Source: Flavonifractor sp. An92
Lineage (GTDB): Bacteria > Bacillota > Clostridia > Oscillospirales > Oscillospiraceae
Direction: 5' to 3'
Length of the DNA stretch: 64,000 nucleotides
NCBI RefSeq assembly: GCF_002159175.1
Contig: NZ_NFGZ01000010.1
Coordinates: forward strand, 55,211-119,210
In this document: one piece after another, positions 50,132 through 62,212 of the stretch
How positions within the stretch are numbered: position 1 is the first letter of the stretch
Layout: each line of letters opens with the position of its first letter
The notes under the pieces: model-generated
Database searches by the model: none
What the model was told of the DNA's origin: nothing
The model's input: the letters and a program-made list of their open reading frames with translations, nothing else
Program-made: the position numbers and the translations under genes

Positions 50132-51124
50132 TCAGACCTCCTCGTACCCGTGGGGATGGGTGCTGTGCCACTTCCAGGCGGTCTCGATGATGGTGTTGAG
50201 GTCGTTGTACTGAGGCTTCCAGCCCAGGACGTTGACCGCCTTCTCGGAGGAGGCGATGAGCTGGGCGGGGTCGCCGGCGCGGCGGGGGGAGACCACGGCG
50301 GGGATGGGATGGCCGGTGACGGAGCGGGCCACGTCGATGACTTCCTTGACGGTGAAGCCCACGCCGTTGCCCAGGTTAAAGACGTTGTTGTCGCCGCCGT
50401 TCAGGAGGTAATCCAGGGCCAGGATGTGGGCCTGGGCCAGGTCGGTGACGTGGATGTAGTCGCGCACGCAGGTGCCGTCCTTGGTGGGGTAGTCGTCGCC
50501 AAAGACGCTGATCTGCTTCCGGGTGCCGTTGGCCACCTGGAGGATGATGGGGATGAGGTGAGTCTCGGGGTCATGGGCCTCGCCGATCTTGCCGGAGGGG
50601 TGAGCGCCGCAGGCGTTGAAGTAGCGGAGCGCCACGTACTTGAGGCCGTGGGCCTGGGACACCCAGCTCATCATCTGCTCCATGGACAGCTTCGTGTTGC
50701 CGTAGCAGTTGGTGGGCACGGTCTTGTCGGTCTCCAGGATGGGCACCCGCTCGGGCTCGCCGTAGGTGGCGGCGGTGGAGGAGAAGACGATCTTGTTCAC
50801 ACCGTGGGCCACCATGGCCTGGAGGAGCACCATGGTGCCGTAGAGGTTGTTGTCATAGTACTTGAGGGGGTCGGACATGGACTCGCCCACCTGGGAGGAG
50901 GCGGCGAAGTGGATGACGCCGTCGATCTTCTCGGCCTGGAACAGGGTATCCAGGGCCCCGCGGTCCCGGATGTCCAGCTGATAGAAGCGGGCCTTGGGGT
51001 GGACCGCCGCCTTGAAGCCGGTGAACAGGTTGTCGGCCACCACTACGTCGCGGCCGGCCTCGATGAGCTCATAGACCGTGTGGGAGCCGATGTAGCCAGC
51101 TCCGCCCAAAACCAGAATCGCCAT
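50132..51124 (-). CDS. galE: GalE, UDP-glucose 4-epimerase
   Basis: A 330-aa cytoplasmic SDR enzyme converting UDP-galactose to UDP-glucose. ATG 51124 gives the direct start MAILVLGGAGYIGSHTVYEL with the GxxGxxG NAD motif. The catalytic Ser/Tyr/Lys are in VFSSTAATYGEP and TNCYGNTKLSMEQ; substrate motifs RYFNACGAHP and GTCVRDYIHVTDLA are complete. It sits between galK and galT with gaps of 32 and 3 bases. Confidence 0.97.
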   Translation of the reverse strand: MAILVLGGAGYIGSHTVYELIEAGRDVVVADNLFTGFKAAVHPKARFYQLDIRDRGALDTLFQAEKIDGVIHFAASSQVGESMSDPLKYYDNNLYGTMVLLQAMVAHGVNKIVFSSTAATYGEPERVPILETDKTVPTNCYGNTKLSMEQMMSWVSQAHGLKYVALRYFNACGAHPSGKIGEAHDPETHLIPIILQVANGTRKQISVFGDDYPTKDGTCVRDYIHVTDLAQAHILALDYLLNGGDNNVFNLGNGVGFTVKEVIDVARSVTGHPIPAVVSPRRAGDPAQLIASSEKAVNVLGWKPQYNDLNTIIETAWKWHSTHPHGYEEV

Positions 51125-51156
51125 AACAAAACACCCTTTCTTAGAATGATGAAAGA

Positions 51157-52464
51157 TCAGTCGTTTGCGAACACCACGCAGCCGCCCACGGGACGGATGC
51201 GCAGCACGTGGCACTTGCCCAGGCCCAGCACGCCCTCCATGACGGAGCGGAAGTGCTCCAGCCGCTCCACGGGGACGAAGGCCTGGATGGTACCGGCGAA
51301 GCCGCCGCCGTGGACCCGGACGGCGCCCTGGCCTTCCAGGGCCTCCTGGGCCATGGCCAGGGCGAGAGCCACCGCCTGCTCCCGGGGGTCGTTGCCGGCG
51401 ATGACGTTCTGAAGGAGCTCAGCGGAGGAGCGGCCGGACTGGTTCACCAGGTCCAGGAACCGCTGGAAGTTGCCCGCCGCCAGGGCGTCGGCCTCCTGAG
51501 CGGCCCGCAGGTCGTCGTGGAAGAAGTGGAGGGCCCGCAGCACGGCGCGGTCGCCGCAGCGTACCCGCAGGGAGGGGATGGCCTCCAGGACCTCGCTCCG
51601 GTCCACATCCCGCAGCACGGTCTTGCCGAAGTGGGCGGCCACAGCGCACATCTCCTGGGGGATGGAGGCGTAGTCGTCGGTGAGGTCGGCGTGGCAGGAG
51701 CCGGTGTCCACGATGCACAGGGCGTAGCCGCAGTGATCGAAGTCAAAGTCGATGCGGCGCACCACGGGGGCGGCGGGGTCCTTGAAGTCGATGGCCACGG
51801 CGCTGCCCACGGCGGAGGCGGCCTGGTCCATCAGGCCGCAGGGCTTGCCGAAGTACACGTTCTCCGCCATCTGGCCGATCTGGGCCAGCTCCATGGGGGT
51901 GAAGGAGTCCTCGCAGAAGAGGTGGTTGAAGATGTTGCCCACCAGCACCTCGTAGGCGGCGGAGGAGGAGAGGCCGGAGCCGGAGAGCACGTTGGAGGTC
52001 ACATAGGCGTCAAAGCCGCCCACGGTCTTGCCCCGCTGGGCAAAGCCGGCGGCCACGCCCCGCACCAGGGCGGCGGAGGTGTTCTTCTCGGCCGGGACCG
52101 CCTCCAGCTGGTCCAGGGAGATCTCCAGAGGGGCGTAGCCCTCGGAGTGGATGCGCACGACGTTCAGCCCGTTGGGACCGGCGCAGGCCAGGGTGTCAAG
52201 GTCCACACTGCCGCAGAGGACGTGGCCGTGCTGGTGGTCGGTGTGGTTGCCGCCGATCTCGGTGCGGCCCGGGCCGCTGAAGAGGGCGGCGGGGGCGGAG
52301 CCGTCGGGGGAGAAGGCGGTCTGGAACCCCTGGGCGGCGCCGATGGCCCGCTGGCGGGCGGCGTCCAGAGCGGCGGAGTCGGCGTTGGGGGCGTAGAGCT
52401 CGGTCAGGCGGGCGTCGCAGGACCCGTCGGACAGGCGCTCAAGCAGCTGATGGAGAGATTGCAT
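51157..52464 (-). CDS. galK: GalK, galactokinase
   Basis: A 435-aa GHMP kinase phosphorylating galactose at C1. ATG at 52464 with GGTGAGG upstream is preferred over a GTG nine bases earlier. Signatures: GPGRTEIGGNHTDHQHGHVL (substrate loop), SNVLSGSGLSSSAAYEVLVG (ATP loop) and RVHGGGFAGTIQAFVP (motif 3). It is slightly longer than Bacillus GalK but complete. First gene of the galK-galE-galT operon, controlled by the LacI-type repressor encoded just upstream. Confidence 0.96.
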   Translation of the reverse strand: MQSLHQLLERLSDGSCDARLTELYAPNADSAALDAARQRAIGAAQGFQTAFSPDGSAPAALFSGPGRTEIGGNHTDHQHGHVLCGSVDLDTLACAGPNGLNVVRIHSEGYAPLEISLDQLEAVPAEKNTSAALVRGVAAGFAQRGKTVGGFDAYVTSNVLSGSGLSSSAAYEVLVGNIFNHLFCEDSFTPMELAQIGQMAENVYFGKPCGLMDQAASAVGSAVAIDFKDPAAPVVRRIDFDFDHCGYALCIVDTGSCHADLTDDYASIPQEMCAVAAHFGKTVLRDVDRSEVLEAIPSLRVRCGDRAVLRALHFFHDDLRAAQEADALAAGNFQRFLDLVNQSGRSSAELLQNVIAGNDPREQAVALALAMAQEALEGQGAVRVHGGGFAGTIQAFVPVERLEHFRSVMEGVLGLGKCHVLRIRPVGGCVVFAND

Positions 52465-52497
52465 GGTCCTCACCTCATGTCTCGTTCTGTTGTGGCC

Positions 52498-52526
52498 AGT
52501 ATACTAAATTTTTAGTAAAAATTCAA
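52498..52526 (-). promoter_or_regulatory. Promoter and GalR-type operator of the gal operon
   Basis: Minus strand: -35 TTGAAT (52526-52521), 17 bases, -10 TATACT (52503-52498). A perfect 17-base palindrome AATTTTTAGTAAAAATT (52507-52523) fills the spacer, so a bound repressor would block polymerase. Confidence 0.85.
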
Positions 52527-52535
52527 GAGGGTATT

Positions 52536-53570
52536 TTAAAAAATTTTCGGGGCCGGACCGGTGCTCTCCCGGCACACCAGAGTGGGGGGGAGGACGGCCT
52601 TCTGGGGGAGGGTGCGCACCGGCTCTTTCCCGCCCACGGCGGCGCGCTGGACCAGCAGGCGCAGGGCGGTGCGGACCATCTCCTCCACCGGCGCGGAGAC
52701 CGAGGTGAGGGGCGGGTCCAGCAGGGCCGAGCGGGGGGTGTCGTTGAAGGACACCACCGAGCAGTCTGCGGGGGTGGAGCGCCCGGCGTCCTTCAGGGCC
52801 CGGACGGCGCCCACGGCGCAGTCCTCGTTGGCGCAGAGCAGGGCGGTGGGGCATTTTCCGGCCTCCAGAGCGGCCCGGACCGCCCGGGCGGCGGCCTCCA
52901 CCTCCATGGGGCAGTCCAGGATGGTGGTCTGTTCCCCAAGGCCGTGCCTGGCCATGAGGGATAAGTAGCTCTCCCGCCGGGCCTCGGGGGCGGGGGAGGC
53001 GCTGTAACGCCGGTGATCGGGGCCCAGAAAGGCGATGTTTTTATGCCCCAGCTCCCACAAAAGCTCCAGCGCCTGCCGGATGCCCAGCTCGTAGTTGAGG
53101 ATCACCGAGTCGAAGCGGCTCTCGTCGGGGGAGGCGTCCAGAAACACGGTGTTGGGGGAGAAGGAGGCCAGGGTCTCCACCTGGGCGGGGGAGAACTCGC
53201 CCACGGCCACGATGCCGTCCAGGCCCTCTCCCTCCGGCGGGAGGTAGGAGTCCCCCAGCGCGGGGATGGGGAGACAGACGTAGCGCTGCTCCAGACAATG
53301 GCGGCGGACCAGCCCGCCCAGATAGAGGAAGTAGGGGTCGTCCAGCTGCTGCTGAGGGGTGAGCCGCTCGGCCAGACCGATGCGCAGCAGGCTCTTGGGG
53401 GCGCGGCCCCGGCGGCTCTTGGTGGCGGCGTAGTTGAGGCGGCCCGCCTCCTCCAGCACCCGCTGGCGGGCCTCGTCGCTGACCGACAGGGAGGGATCGC
53501 CGCTGAGGATGCGGGAGATGGTGGCGGGGGAGTACCCGGTGCTCTGGGCCAGTTCCTTCAGTGTAGCCAT
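52536..53570 (-). CDS. galR: LacI-family repressor of galactose genes (GalR type)
   Basis: A 344-aa regulator from ATG 53570 (AAGGAGG upstream). The N-terminal helix-turn-helix MATLKELAQSTGYSPATISR leads to the hinge and a periplasmic-binding-protein-like domain (GLDGIVAVGEFSPAQVETL, ELGHKNIAFLGPDHRR, TALLCANEDCAVGAVRALK). Its position upstream of galK and operators at both promoters point to repression of the Leloir operon and of itself, relieved by galactose. The assignment rests on family and context. Confidence 0.88.
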   Translation of the reverse strand: MATLKELAQSTGYSPATISRILSGDPSLSVSDEARQRVLEEAGRLNYAATKSRRGRAPKSLLRIGLAERLTPQQQLDDPYFLYLGGLVRRHCLEQRYVCLPIPALGDSYLPPEGEGLDGIVAVGEFSPAQVETLASFSPNTVFLDASPDESRFDSVILNYELGIRQALELLWELGHKNIAFLGPDHRRYSASPAPEARRESYLSLMARHGLGEQTTILDCPMEVEAAARAVRAALEAGKCPTALLCANEDCAVGAVRALKDAGRSTPADCSVVSFNDTPRSALLDPPLTSVSAPVEEMVRTALRLLVQRAAVGGKEPVRTLPQKAVLPPTLVCRESTGPAPKIF

Positions 53571-53590
53571 GGTGGGCCTCCTTGGACGTA

Positions 53591-53633
53591 ATTTTACTAA
53601 AAATATTTTACCCGATTTTGGCCTGTTTGGCAA
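53591..53633 (-). promoter_or_regulatory. Promoter and operator of the GalR-type gene
   Basis: Minus strand: -35 TTGCCA (53633-53628), 17 bases, -10 TAAAAT (53610-53605). The operator ATTTTTAGTAAAAT (53604-53591) lies directly after the -10, over the predicted start. It shares TTTTTAGTAAAA with the gal operon site, so the repressor probably limits its own expression. Confidence 0.8.
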
Positions 53634-53661
53634 GGAGAAAAGGGCTGGATTCTTCCGGGCA

Positions 53662-54046
53662 GCCCGGAGGGGTTTGCCCTCGCCGGGCGGGCCGCTTATC
53701 CAGCGGGGACCCGATTTCTTTTCTCGAAAAGAAACCGGGGAAAGAAAAGAAGGAGAGGGGAACTTCTGGTTCCCCTCTCCACTCCCCTCCAAAAGGGCGG
53801 CCTTTTAGGGGGCCGCCCCGGGCAGCAAGGTACAACGCTTTCCGGATAGGCGGAAAGTCCGGAATTGGCCACGCCAAGCTGAGGAAATACCTCCGCACCG
53901 GAATGAAGACCGGGATGCGTTTTGGGGGAGTCCAGAGGGGGGTATCCCCCCTCTGGGCTTTCTTTCCCACCGCTTTCTTTGCAAAGAAAGCGGTGCTCCC
54001 GCCGAGCAGGCGGCCCGCGCGGCGAGCGCAACACCCCCGTTCCGGG
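53662..54046 (+). repeat. Dispersed hairpin-rich repeat, copy C
   Basis: About 385 bp, noncoding, closely matching copy B in the same orientation and copy A in reverse. Left end GCCCGGAGGGGTTTGCCCTC and right end ...GCGGCGAGCGCAACACCCC form imperfect terminal inverted repeats. All six hairpins seen in copy B recur, including the 28-base perfect palindrome at its right side. It lies between the divergent GalR promoter and the end of the DUF4363 gene. No gene is supported inside; predicted frames reflect the repeat. Confidence 0.85.
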
Positions 54047-54062
54047 AAAAGAAATCGACTTT

Positions 54063-54443
54063 TCAGAACAGATTCGCCAGCGTCAGCTGTTCACCCGCCG
54101 CCATCAGGGAGAGTCTCTGGAGGAGCTGGGCGGAGGCGGAGGCGTACTCCGCCTGGTCCTGGCAGTCGATGAGGGCCAGGACCTGATCGAATCCGGTCTG
54201 GACGGCGTCGGTGTCGGTGTGGCGGAGGGTGACGTGGAGCCAAAGGTCCCGCTGGTCCCAGGTCGTCTTGGCCTCTTTGGTCAGGTCCTGGGCCTCCGCC
54301 CAGTCCCCGGCCTCCACCCGCTGCTCCGCCTCCCGCAGGGTGTCTGAGAGGGTCTGGGTAAAATCCTCCAACTCGGCGGCGTTCCACAGCGCCAGGGCCA
54401 GCAGCAGCGCCATGCCCCCCACCGCGCCCCACAGCCGCCTCAT
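54063..54443 (-). CDS. DUF4363 family protein
   Basis: A 126-aa protein with an N-terminal transmembrane helix (WGAVGGMALLLALALW) and a helical extracytoplasmic part of DUF4363 type (LREAEQRVEAGDWAEAQDLT, then WDQRDLWLHVTLRHTDTDAV). In Firmicutes it commonly follows a DUF421 gene, as here, where its start overlaps the DUF421 end by 4 bases. The pair is linked to spore formers, but the function is unknown. Confidence 0.9.
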   Translation of the reverse strand: MRRLWGAVGGMALLLALALWNAAELEDFTQTLSDTLREAEQRVEAGDWAEAQDLTKEAKTTWDQRDLWLHVTLRHTDTDAVQTGFDQVLALIDCQDQAEYASASAQLLQRLSLMAAGEQLTLANLF

Positions 54444-55120
54444 GGGTTCTCCTCCCGGGGAGTGCAGCGCACCGTCCCCTGCTCGTCCACCGTGAGGAGA
54501 AAGACCTCATCCTCACGGCTCAGGTGGCGCTTTTTCAGCTCCTTTTGGAGCCAGGTGTCGTTGTACCCCCGCCGCTGGAGGTTGCGCCGCAGGAGCCGCC
54601 CGTCGCTGATGAGCACGGTGGGCAGCCCGGTTTCCGGGGGTTTCAGGCCTATCTGTCCGGCGGTGACCGGCTGCTCGGCGGCCTTCAGCAGCACCGAGAG
54701 CTGCCCGTTGGTCTCCAGAATGGCGTATTTCACCGTGTCCAGATCGGCCACCCCCTGGCAGCGCAGCTCCTCGTGGAGCTCGTCCAGGGTGAAGCGGTTG
54801 CGCCGCATCTCCCGCTGGTCTACCTGGCCGTCCCGCACGATGATGCTGGGCCGCCCGCAGAGAAGGGCGCGGAACCGCAGGCTCTTCATGGTGAGGACCG
54901 AGAGCACCATGGTGAGGCACAGCAGCACCAGAATGGGCCCGATGCCGGAGAGGAGCGGGATGCCGTAGTCCTGCATGGGCACCGCCGCCAGGTCCGCGAT
55001 GATGAGGTCCAGCACCAGCTCCGACGGCTCCAGCTCGCCCACCTGGCGTTTGCCCATCAGGCGGATGCCCACGATGATGATGAGATAGAGGATGACCGTG
55101 CGCACCAGAGCCACAGCCAT
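54440..55120 (-). CDS. DUF421 family membrane protein (YetF type)
   Basis: A 226-aa protein. Two or three N-terminal helices (VALVRTVILYLIIIVGIRLM, then GIGPILVLLCLTMVLSVLTM) precede the cytoplasmic YetF domain (RALLCGRPSIIVRDGQVDQR, RRNRFTLDELHEELR, AILETNGQLSVLLK). ATG at 55120 has AAAGGAGG upstream. The family is of uncertain biochemical role; members occur with DUF4363 in spore-forming bacteria. Divergent from carAB. Confidence 0.93.
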   Translation of the reverse strand: MAVALVRTVILYLIIIVGIRLMGKRQVGELEPSELVLDLIIADLAAVPMQDYGIPLLSGIGPILVLLCLTMVLSVLTMKSLRFRALLCGRPSIIVRDGQVDQREMRRNRFTLDELHEELRCQGVADLDTVKYAILETNGQLSVLLKAAEQPVTAGQIGLKPPETGLPTVLISDGRLLRRNLQRRGYNDTWLQKELKKRHLSREDEVFLLTVDEQGTVRCTPREENP

Positions 55121-55277
55121 GGAAAACACCTCCTTTCGTTCCAGTGTGTCCCGGAGAGACTGGGCTTATGCACAGGCAAGTCCTATAAGCAATGTGAAAA
55201 ACGACGGGAAGGAACGGAGATGGGCGGCTTGTATTTATGGAATCTAACACATTTTTCGGCGGAATTGGAAAAAGAAA

Positions 55278-55306
55278 TTGAAAATAAAACGGGGTTGGAA
55301 TAGAAT
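55278..55306 (+). promoter_or_regulatory. Probable promoter of carAB
   Basis: -35 TTGAAA (55278-55283), 17 bases, -10 TAGAAT (55301-55306), inside an AT-rich stretch. The predicted leader is only about 27 bases, too short for an attenuator. Confidence 0.7.
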
Positions 55307-55339
55307 TGAACAAATACATAATGGAAAGGCGGGACAAAA

Positions 55340-56430
55340 ATGCAGATGAAGGCGACGCTTATTCTGGAAAACGGCAGTGTCTTTACCGGACAGAGCATTG
55401 GCGCAACCACTGAGCGCATCTGTGAAATGGTGTTCAACACCTCCATGACGGGGTATCAGGAGATCCTGACCGACCCCTCTTACGCTGGCCAGGGGATCGT
55501 GATGTGCTATCCCCTCATTGGCAATTACGGGGTCAATCACGAGGACAACGAGTCCGCTCGTCCCTGGGGCGAGGCATTCGTGGTGCGGCATCTCTCTCCC
55601 CGGGGGAGCAATTTCCGCTGTGAGGGCACGCTGGACGACTATCTGAAAAAATATGATATCACGGGCATCCAGGGCGTGGACACCCGTGCTATTACTCGTA
55701 TACTCCGCAATCAGGGGACCATGAACGGCATGATCACCTGTGCGGAGCATTTTTCTATCCCGGAAGTGCTCTCCCGCATCCAGGCCTACCGGGTGGAGGG
55801 CACCGTGGAGAAGGTGACCCGGAAGGAAGCCCAGGTCTACCCCGCCGTGGGGGAGCAGCGCCACCGCGTGGCCCTGATGGACTACGGCGTGAAGGAGAAT
55901 ATGATCCGCTGCCTCCAGAACCGGGGGTGCGAGGTGACGGTCTATCCCGCCCACACCACCGCGGATGAGGTGCTCTCCGGCGGCTTCGACGGCGTGATGC
56001 TCAGTAATGGCCCCGGCGACCCGGCCGACAACGTGGATATCATCCGCGAGGTCCGCAAGCTCTACGACTCCAACATCCCCATCTTTGCCGTGTGTCTGGG
56101 CCACCAGCTCATGGCCCTGGCCACCGGCGCCGAGACCCGGAAGATGCGCTTCGGCCACCGGGGCGGCAACCACCCCGTCAAGGACCTGGACGCCGGGCGG
56201 GTGTACATCACCAGCCAGAACCACGGCTATGTGGTCTGCGCCGAGACCGTGGACCCGGCCGTGGCCAGGGTGTCCCATGTGAACGTCAACGAGGGCAGCG
56301 TGGAGGGCCTGCGGTACCTGAACGGCAACGTCCTCACCGTGCAGTTCCACCCGGAGGCCTCCCCCGGGCCCCGGGACACGGAAAATCTCTTTGATCGCTT
56401 TGTCCGCCGCATGGAAGGAGGGGAATGGTA

Positions 56431-56431
<1 letters not shown>
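55340..56431 (+). CDS. carA: CarA, carbamoyl phosphate synthase small subunit
   Basis: A 363-aa glutaminase subunit supplying ammonia to CarB. The N-terminal domain ([38 protein letters not shown]) is followed by a class I amidotransferase with [10 protein letters not shown], the catalytic Cys in [14 protein letters not shown], and [10 protein letters not shown]. Two ATGs (55340, 55346) are possible. Its stop overlaps the carB start by one base in TAATG, so the subunits are coupled. Confidence 0.96.
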
Positions 56432-59727
<3,296 letters not shown>

Positions 59728-59787
59728 GGAACTTTTTTCCGCCGCCTCCGTCTAAGAGCCTGAGATCAAAGAAAAGGAGGCTGCGGT

Positions 59788-60423
59788 ATGAAACGGAATC
59801 TGCCCATCATCGGCGCACTGGTCCTGCTGGCCCTGATCGTGGGGGTCATCCTCCTGGGTGGAGTGGGCGAGAGCAAATCGGCCAAGCCGGTCATTTACCT
59901 CTACCCGGAGGAGGAGACCCGGGTGAGCGTGAAGCTGGACTACGACGGCACCCTGACCTCCACCTATCCGGCCTATGAAAACGGCTGGACGGTGGACGCG
60001 TCCCCCGACGGCACCCTCACCGACCCCATCACCGGGCGGCAGTATTACTGCCTCTTCTGGGAGGGCGTCACCGACCGGCAGTACGATTTCTCCCAGGGCT
60101 TCTGCGTGGCCCGGGAGGACACCGCCGCCTTTTTGGAGGAGGCGCTGGCGGAGCTGGGCCTCACCGAGCGGGAGGCCAACGAGTTCATCATCTACTGGCT
60201 CCCCAGGCTGGAGGAGAACCCCTATAACCTCATCTCCTTCCAGACCAGCGCCTACACCGATGGGGCGGAGCTGACCATCGACCCCGCCCCCGACACCCTC
60301 ATCCGGGTCTTTATGGCCTGGAGAGGTCTGGAGGAGCCGGTGGAGGTGGTACCCCAGACCCTCACCGCCCCGGAGCGCACCGGCTTCACCGCTGTGGAGT
60401 GGGGCGGCGCGGAAGTCCGATAA
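59788..60423 (+). CDS. Membrane-anchored protein of unknown function (KPVIYLYP family)
   Basis: A 211-aa product with an N-terminal membrane anchor (PIIGALVLLALIVGVILLGG) and an outside domain starting KPVIYLYPEEETRVSVKLD, a signature recurring in a family of uncharacterised Firmicute proteins. The rest is rich in beta strands with Trp/Tyr (RQYYCLFWEGVTDRQYDFSQ, then NEFIIYWLPRLEENPYN). ATG follows AAAGGAGG. It lies 60 bases after carB, possibly with its own weak promoter, and ends in a strong terminator. Function unknown. Confidence 0.82.
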   Translation: MKRNLPIIGALVLLALIVGVILLGGVGESKSAKPVIYLYPEEETRVSVKLDYDGTLTSTYPAYENGWTVDASPDGTLTDPITGRQYYCLFWEGVTDRQYDFSQGFCVAREDTAAFLEEALAELGLTEREANEFIIYWLPRLEENPYNLISFQTSAYTDGAELTIDPAPDTLIRVFMAWRGLEEPVEVVPQTLTAPERTGFTAVEWGGAEVR

Positions 60424-60433
60424 CCGAGAAAAA

Positions 60434-60475
60434 ACGAGGTCCGGCATCCAAATGGATGCCGGACCTCATTTTTTC
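60434..60475. terminator. Convergent terminator
   Basis: A 15-bp stem GAGGTCCGGCATCCA (60436-60450) pairs with 60453-60467, with A run left and ATTTTTTC right, so it serves the anchored-protein gene and the folD operon end. Confidence 0.94.
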
Positions 60476-60486
60476 TTCCTTTGGAT

Positions 60487-61332
60487 TTAAGCCTTCCCGT
60501 GGAGCCGGGCGGCGGTGAGGGTGTTCACCATCAGCATGGCCCGGGTCATGGGGCCCACGCCGCCGGGGACAGGGGTGATGTAGGCGGCCTTCTGGACCAC
60601 CTCGTCAAAGCACACGTCGCCGCAGAGCTTGCCGGCGGCGTTGCGGTTCATGGCCACGTCGATGACCACCGCGCCCTCCTTCACCATGTCGGCGGTGACC
60701 AAGCCCTCCCGGCCCACGGCGGCCACCAGGATGTCGGCCTTCCGGCACTGCTCGGCCAGATCCGGGGTGCGGGAGTGGCAGATGGTGACGGTGGCGTTCC
60801 GCTGGAGGAGGAGCATGGCCTGGGGCTTGCCCACGATGTTGGACCGGCCCAGCACCACGGCGTGCTTCCCGGCGGGGTCGATGCCGTAGGCGTCCAGCAG
60901 CTCCATCACGCCCGCGGGGGTGCAGGGCTGGAAGGACTGCTCGCCGATCATCAGCTCGCCCACGTTGTAGGGGTGGAAGCAGTCCACATCCTTGTCCGGA
61001 GCGATGGCGCGCAGGACGGCGCGCTCGTCCAGGCCCTGGGGGAGGGGAAGCTGGCAGAGAATGCCGTCGATGTCGGCGCGGCTGTTGAGGGCCTCCACCA
61101 GCTCCAGCAGCTCCCGCTGGCTGGTCTGGGCGGGGAGGGCGTACTCCTCGCTGTAAATGCCGCACTCGGCACAGTCCCGCTTTTTCCCGTCCACATAGAC
61201 CCGGGAGGCGGGGTTGTCGCCCACCAGGATCACGGCCAGGCCGGGGCGCTGGGCAAAGGTCTCCGCCTGCTGGCGGACCCGCTCCTTCACCTGGGCGGCC
61301 AGGGCTTTTCCGTCAAGGATCTTCGCTGCCAT
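60487..61332 (-). CDS. folD: FolD, methylenetetrahydrofolate dehydrogenase/cyclohydrolase
   Basis: A 281-aa cytoplasmic bifunctional enzyme linking 5,10-methylene- and 10-formyl-tetrahydrofolate. Signatures: [20 protein letters not shown] (with catalytic Lys), [48 protein letters not shown] (NADP site) and [19 protein letters not shown] 61332 follows AGGAGG inside the end of lgt, which it overlaps by 20 bases. Last gene of the lgt-containing operon. Confidence 0.96.
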   Translation of the reverse strand: MAAKILDGKALAAQVKERVRQQAETFAQRPGLAVILVGDNPASRVYVDGKKRDCAECGIYSEEYALPAQTSQRELLELVEALNSRADIDGILCQLPLPQGLDERAVLRAIAPDKDVDCFHPYNVGELMIGEQSFQPCTPAGVMELLDAYGIDPAGKHAVVLGRSNIVGKPQAMLLLQRNATVTICHSRTPDLAEQCRKADILVAAVGREGLVTADMVKEGAVVIDVAMNRNAAGKLCGDVCFDEVVQKAAYITPVPGGVGPMTRAMLMVNTLTAARLHGKA

Positions 61333-62212
61333 GTTGTGTTTCCTCCTGAATCGCATTCTCCTTCTGCCGGTTGACCCACAGCTGTTCCGGCCCGCCGGCG
61401 CGGCGCCACAGCAGCACCAGCGCCACGGCGGCCGCCAGGGCCGAGGCAAAGCCCAGCATCTGGGACACCCGGATGCCGGTGGAGAAGAAGTAGAGGCTGT
61501 CGGTGCGCAGGCCCTCGATGAGCCCGCGGCCGAAGCCGTACCAGAGCACGTAGCCCAAAAAGATCTGTCCGTCGAATTTCCGACCCCGGCGGGCCACCAG
61601 GATCAGCAGGATGAGCCCCACCACGTTCCAGAGGGACTCATAGAGGAAGGTGGGGTGGACCTCCTTGTAGACCGAGACGCCGTTGACCACCTCATAGATG
61701 CCCATGCGCCAGGGCAGGGTGGTCTCGCCGCCGTAGGCCTCCACGTTGACGAAGTTGCCCCAGCGGCCCACGGCCTGTCCGATGAGCAGGCCGTAGACCC
61801 CCACGTCGGCAAAGGCCAGGAAGGGGAGCTTTTTCACCTTACAAAAGACCAGCAGGGTCAGCGCAGCCGCGATGACGCCGCCGTAGATGGCGAGGCCTCC
61901 GTCCCAGATGCGCACCATGGCGCCGAAGTCCAGGGAGCCGTCGTCCCGGCGGTAGAGGTCCAGATAAAAGATGACGTAGTAGAGCCGCGCGCCGATGATG
62001 GACAGGGGCACGGCGTAGAAGAGAAGGTCCAGCACGTCATCCTCTTTGATGCCGAAGCGCTTGCTCACCCGGGTGCAGTAGGCCACCGCCAGCAGAAAGC
62101 CCACGGCGATGATGATGCCGTACCAGTGGATGGGCCAGCCAAAGATGGAGAAGGCCACGGATTTGACGTGGAACTCCAGACCGAGGCCGGGGAAGGTGAC
62201 CACTTTGCTCAT
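61313..62212 (-). CDS. lgt: Lgt, prolipoprotein diacylglyceryl transferase
   Basis: A 299-aa inner-membrane enzyme with about seven helices, moving a diacylglyceryl group to the Cys of lipoprotein precursors. Signatures: [44 protein letters not shown] (H-G-G type region with GG), and the Lgt motif [14 protein letters not shown], followed by [13 protein letters not shown]. Its ATG overlaps the end of the upstream M16 gene (ATGA), and its own end overlaps folD, so the three are translated together. Confidence 0.96.
   Translation of the reverse strand: MSKVVTFPGLGLEFHVKSVAFSIFGWPIHWYGIIIAVGFLLAVAYCTRVSKRFGIKEDDVLDLLFYAVPLSIIGARLYYVIFYLDLYRRDDGSLDFGAMVRIWDGGLAIYGGVIAAALTLLVFCKVKKLPFLAFADVGVYGLLIGQAVGRWGNFVNVEAYGGETTLPWRMGIYEVVNGVSVYKEVHPTFLYESLWNVVGLILLILVARRGRKFDGQIFLGYVLWYGFGRGLIEGLRTDSLYFFSTGIRVSQMLGFASALAAAVALVLLWRRAGGPEQLWVNRQKENAIQEETQHGSEDP

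Noticed and set aside
47594..51412. Long plus-strand open frame across the coiled-coil gene and gal operon
   Set aside because: It is antisense to galT and galE over most of its length and rich in Gly/Val/Gln repeats typical of GC-rich shadow frames.
55140..55165. Possible PyrR-binding sequence upstream of carA (CCCGGAGAGACTGGG)
   Set aside because: Only a partial match to the PyrR loop consensus, no terminator follows, and the best promoter lies downstream of it.
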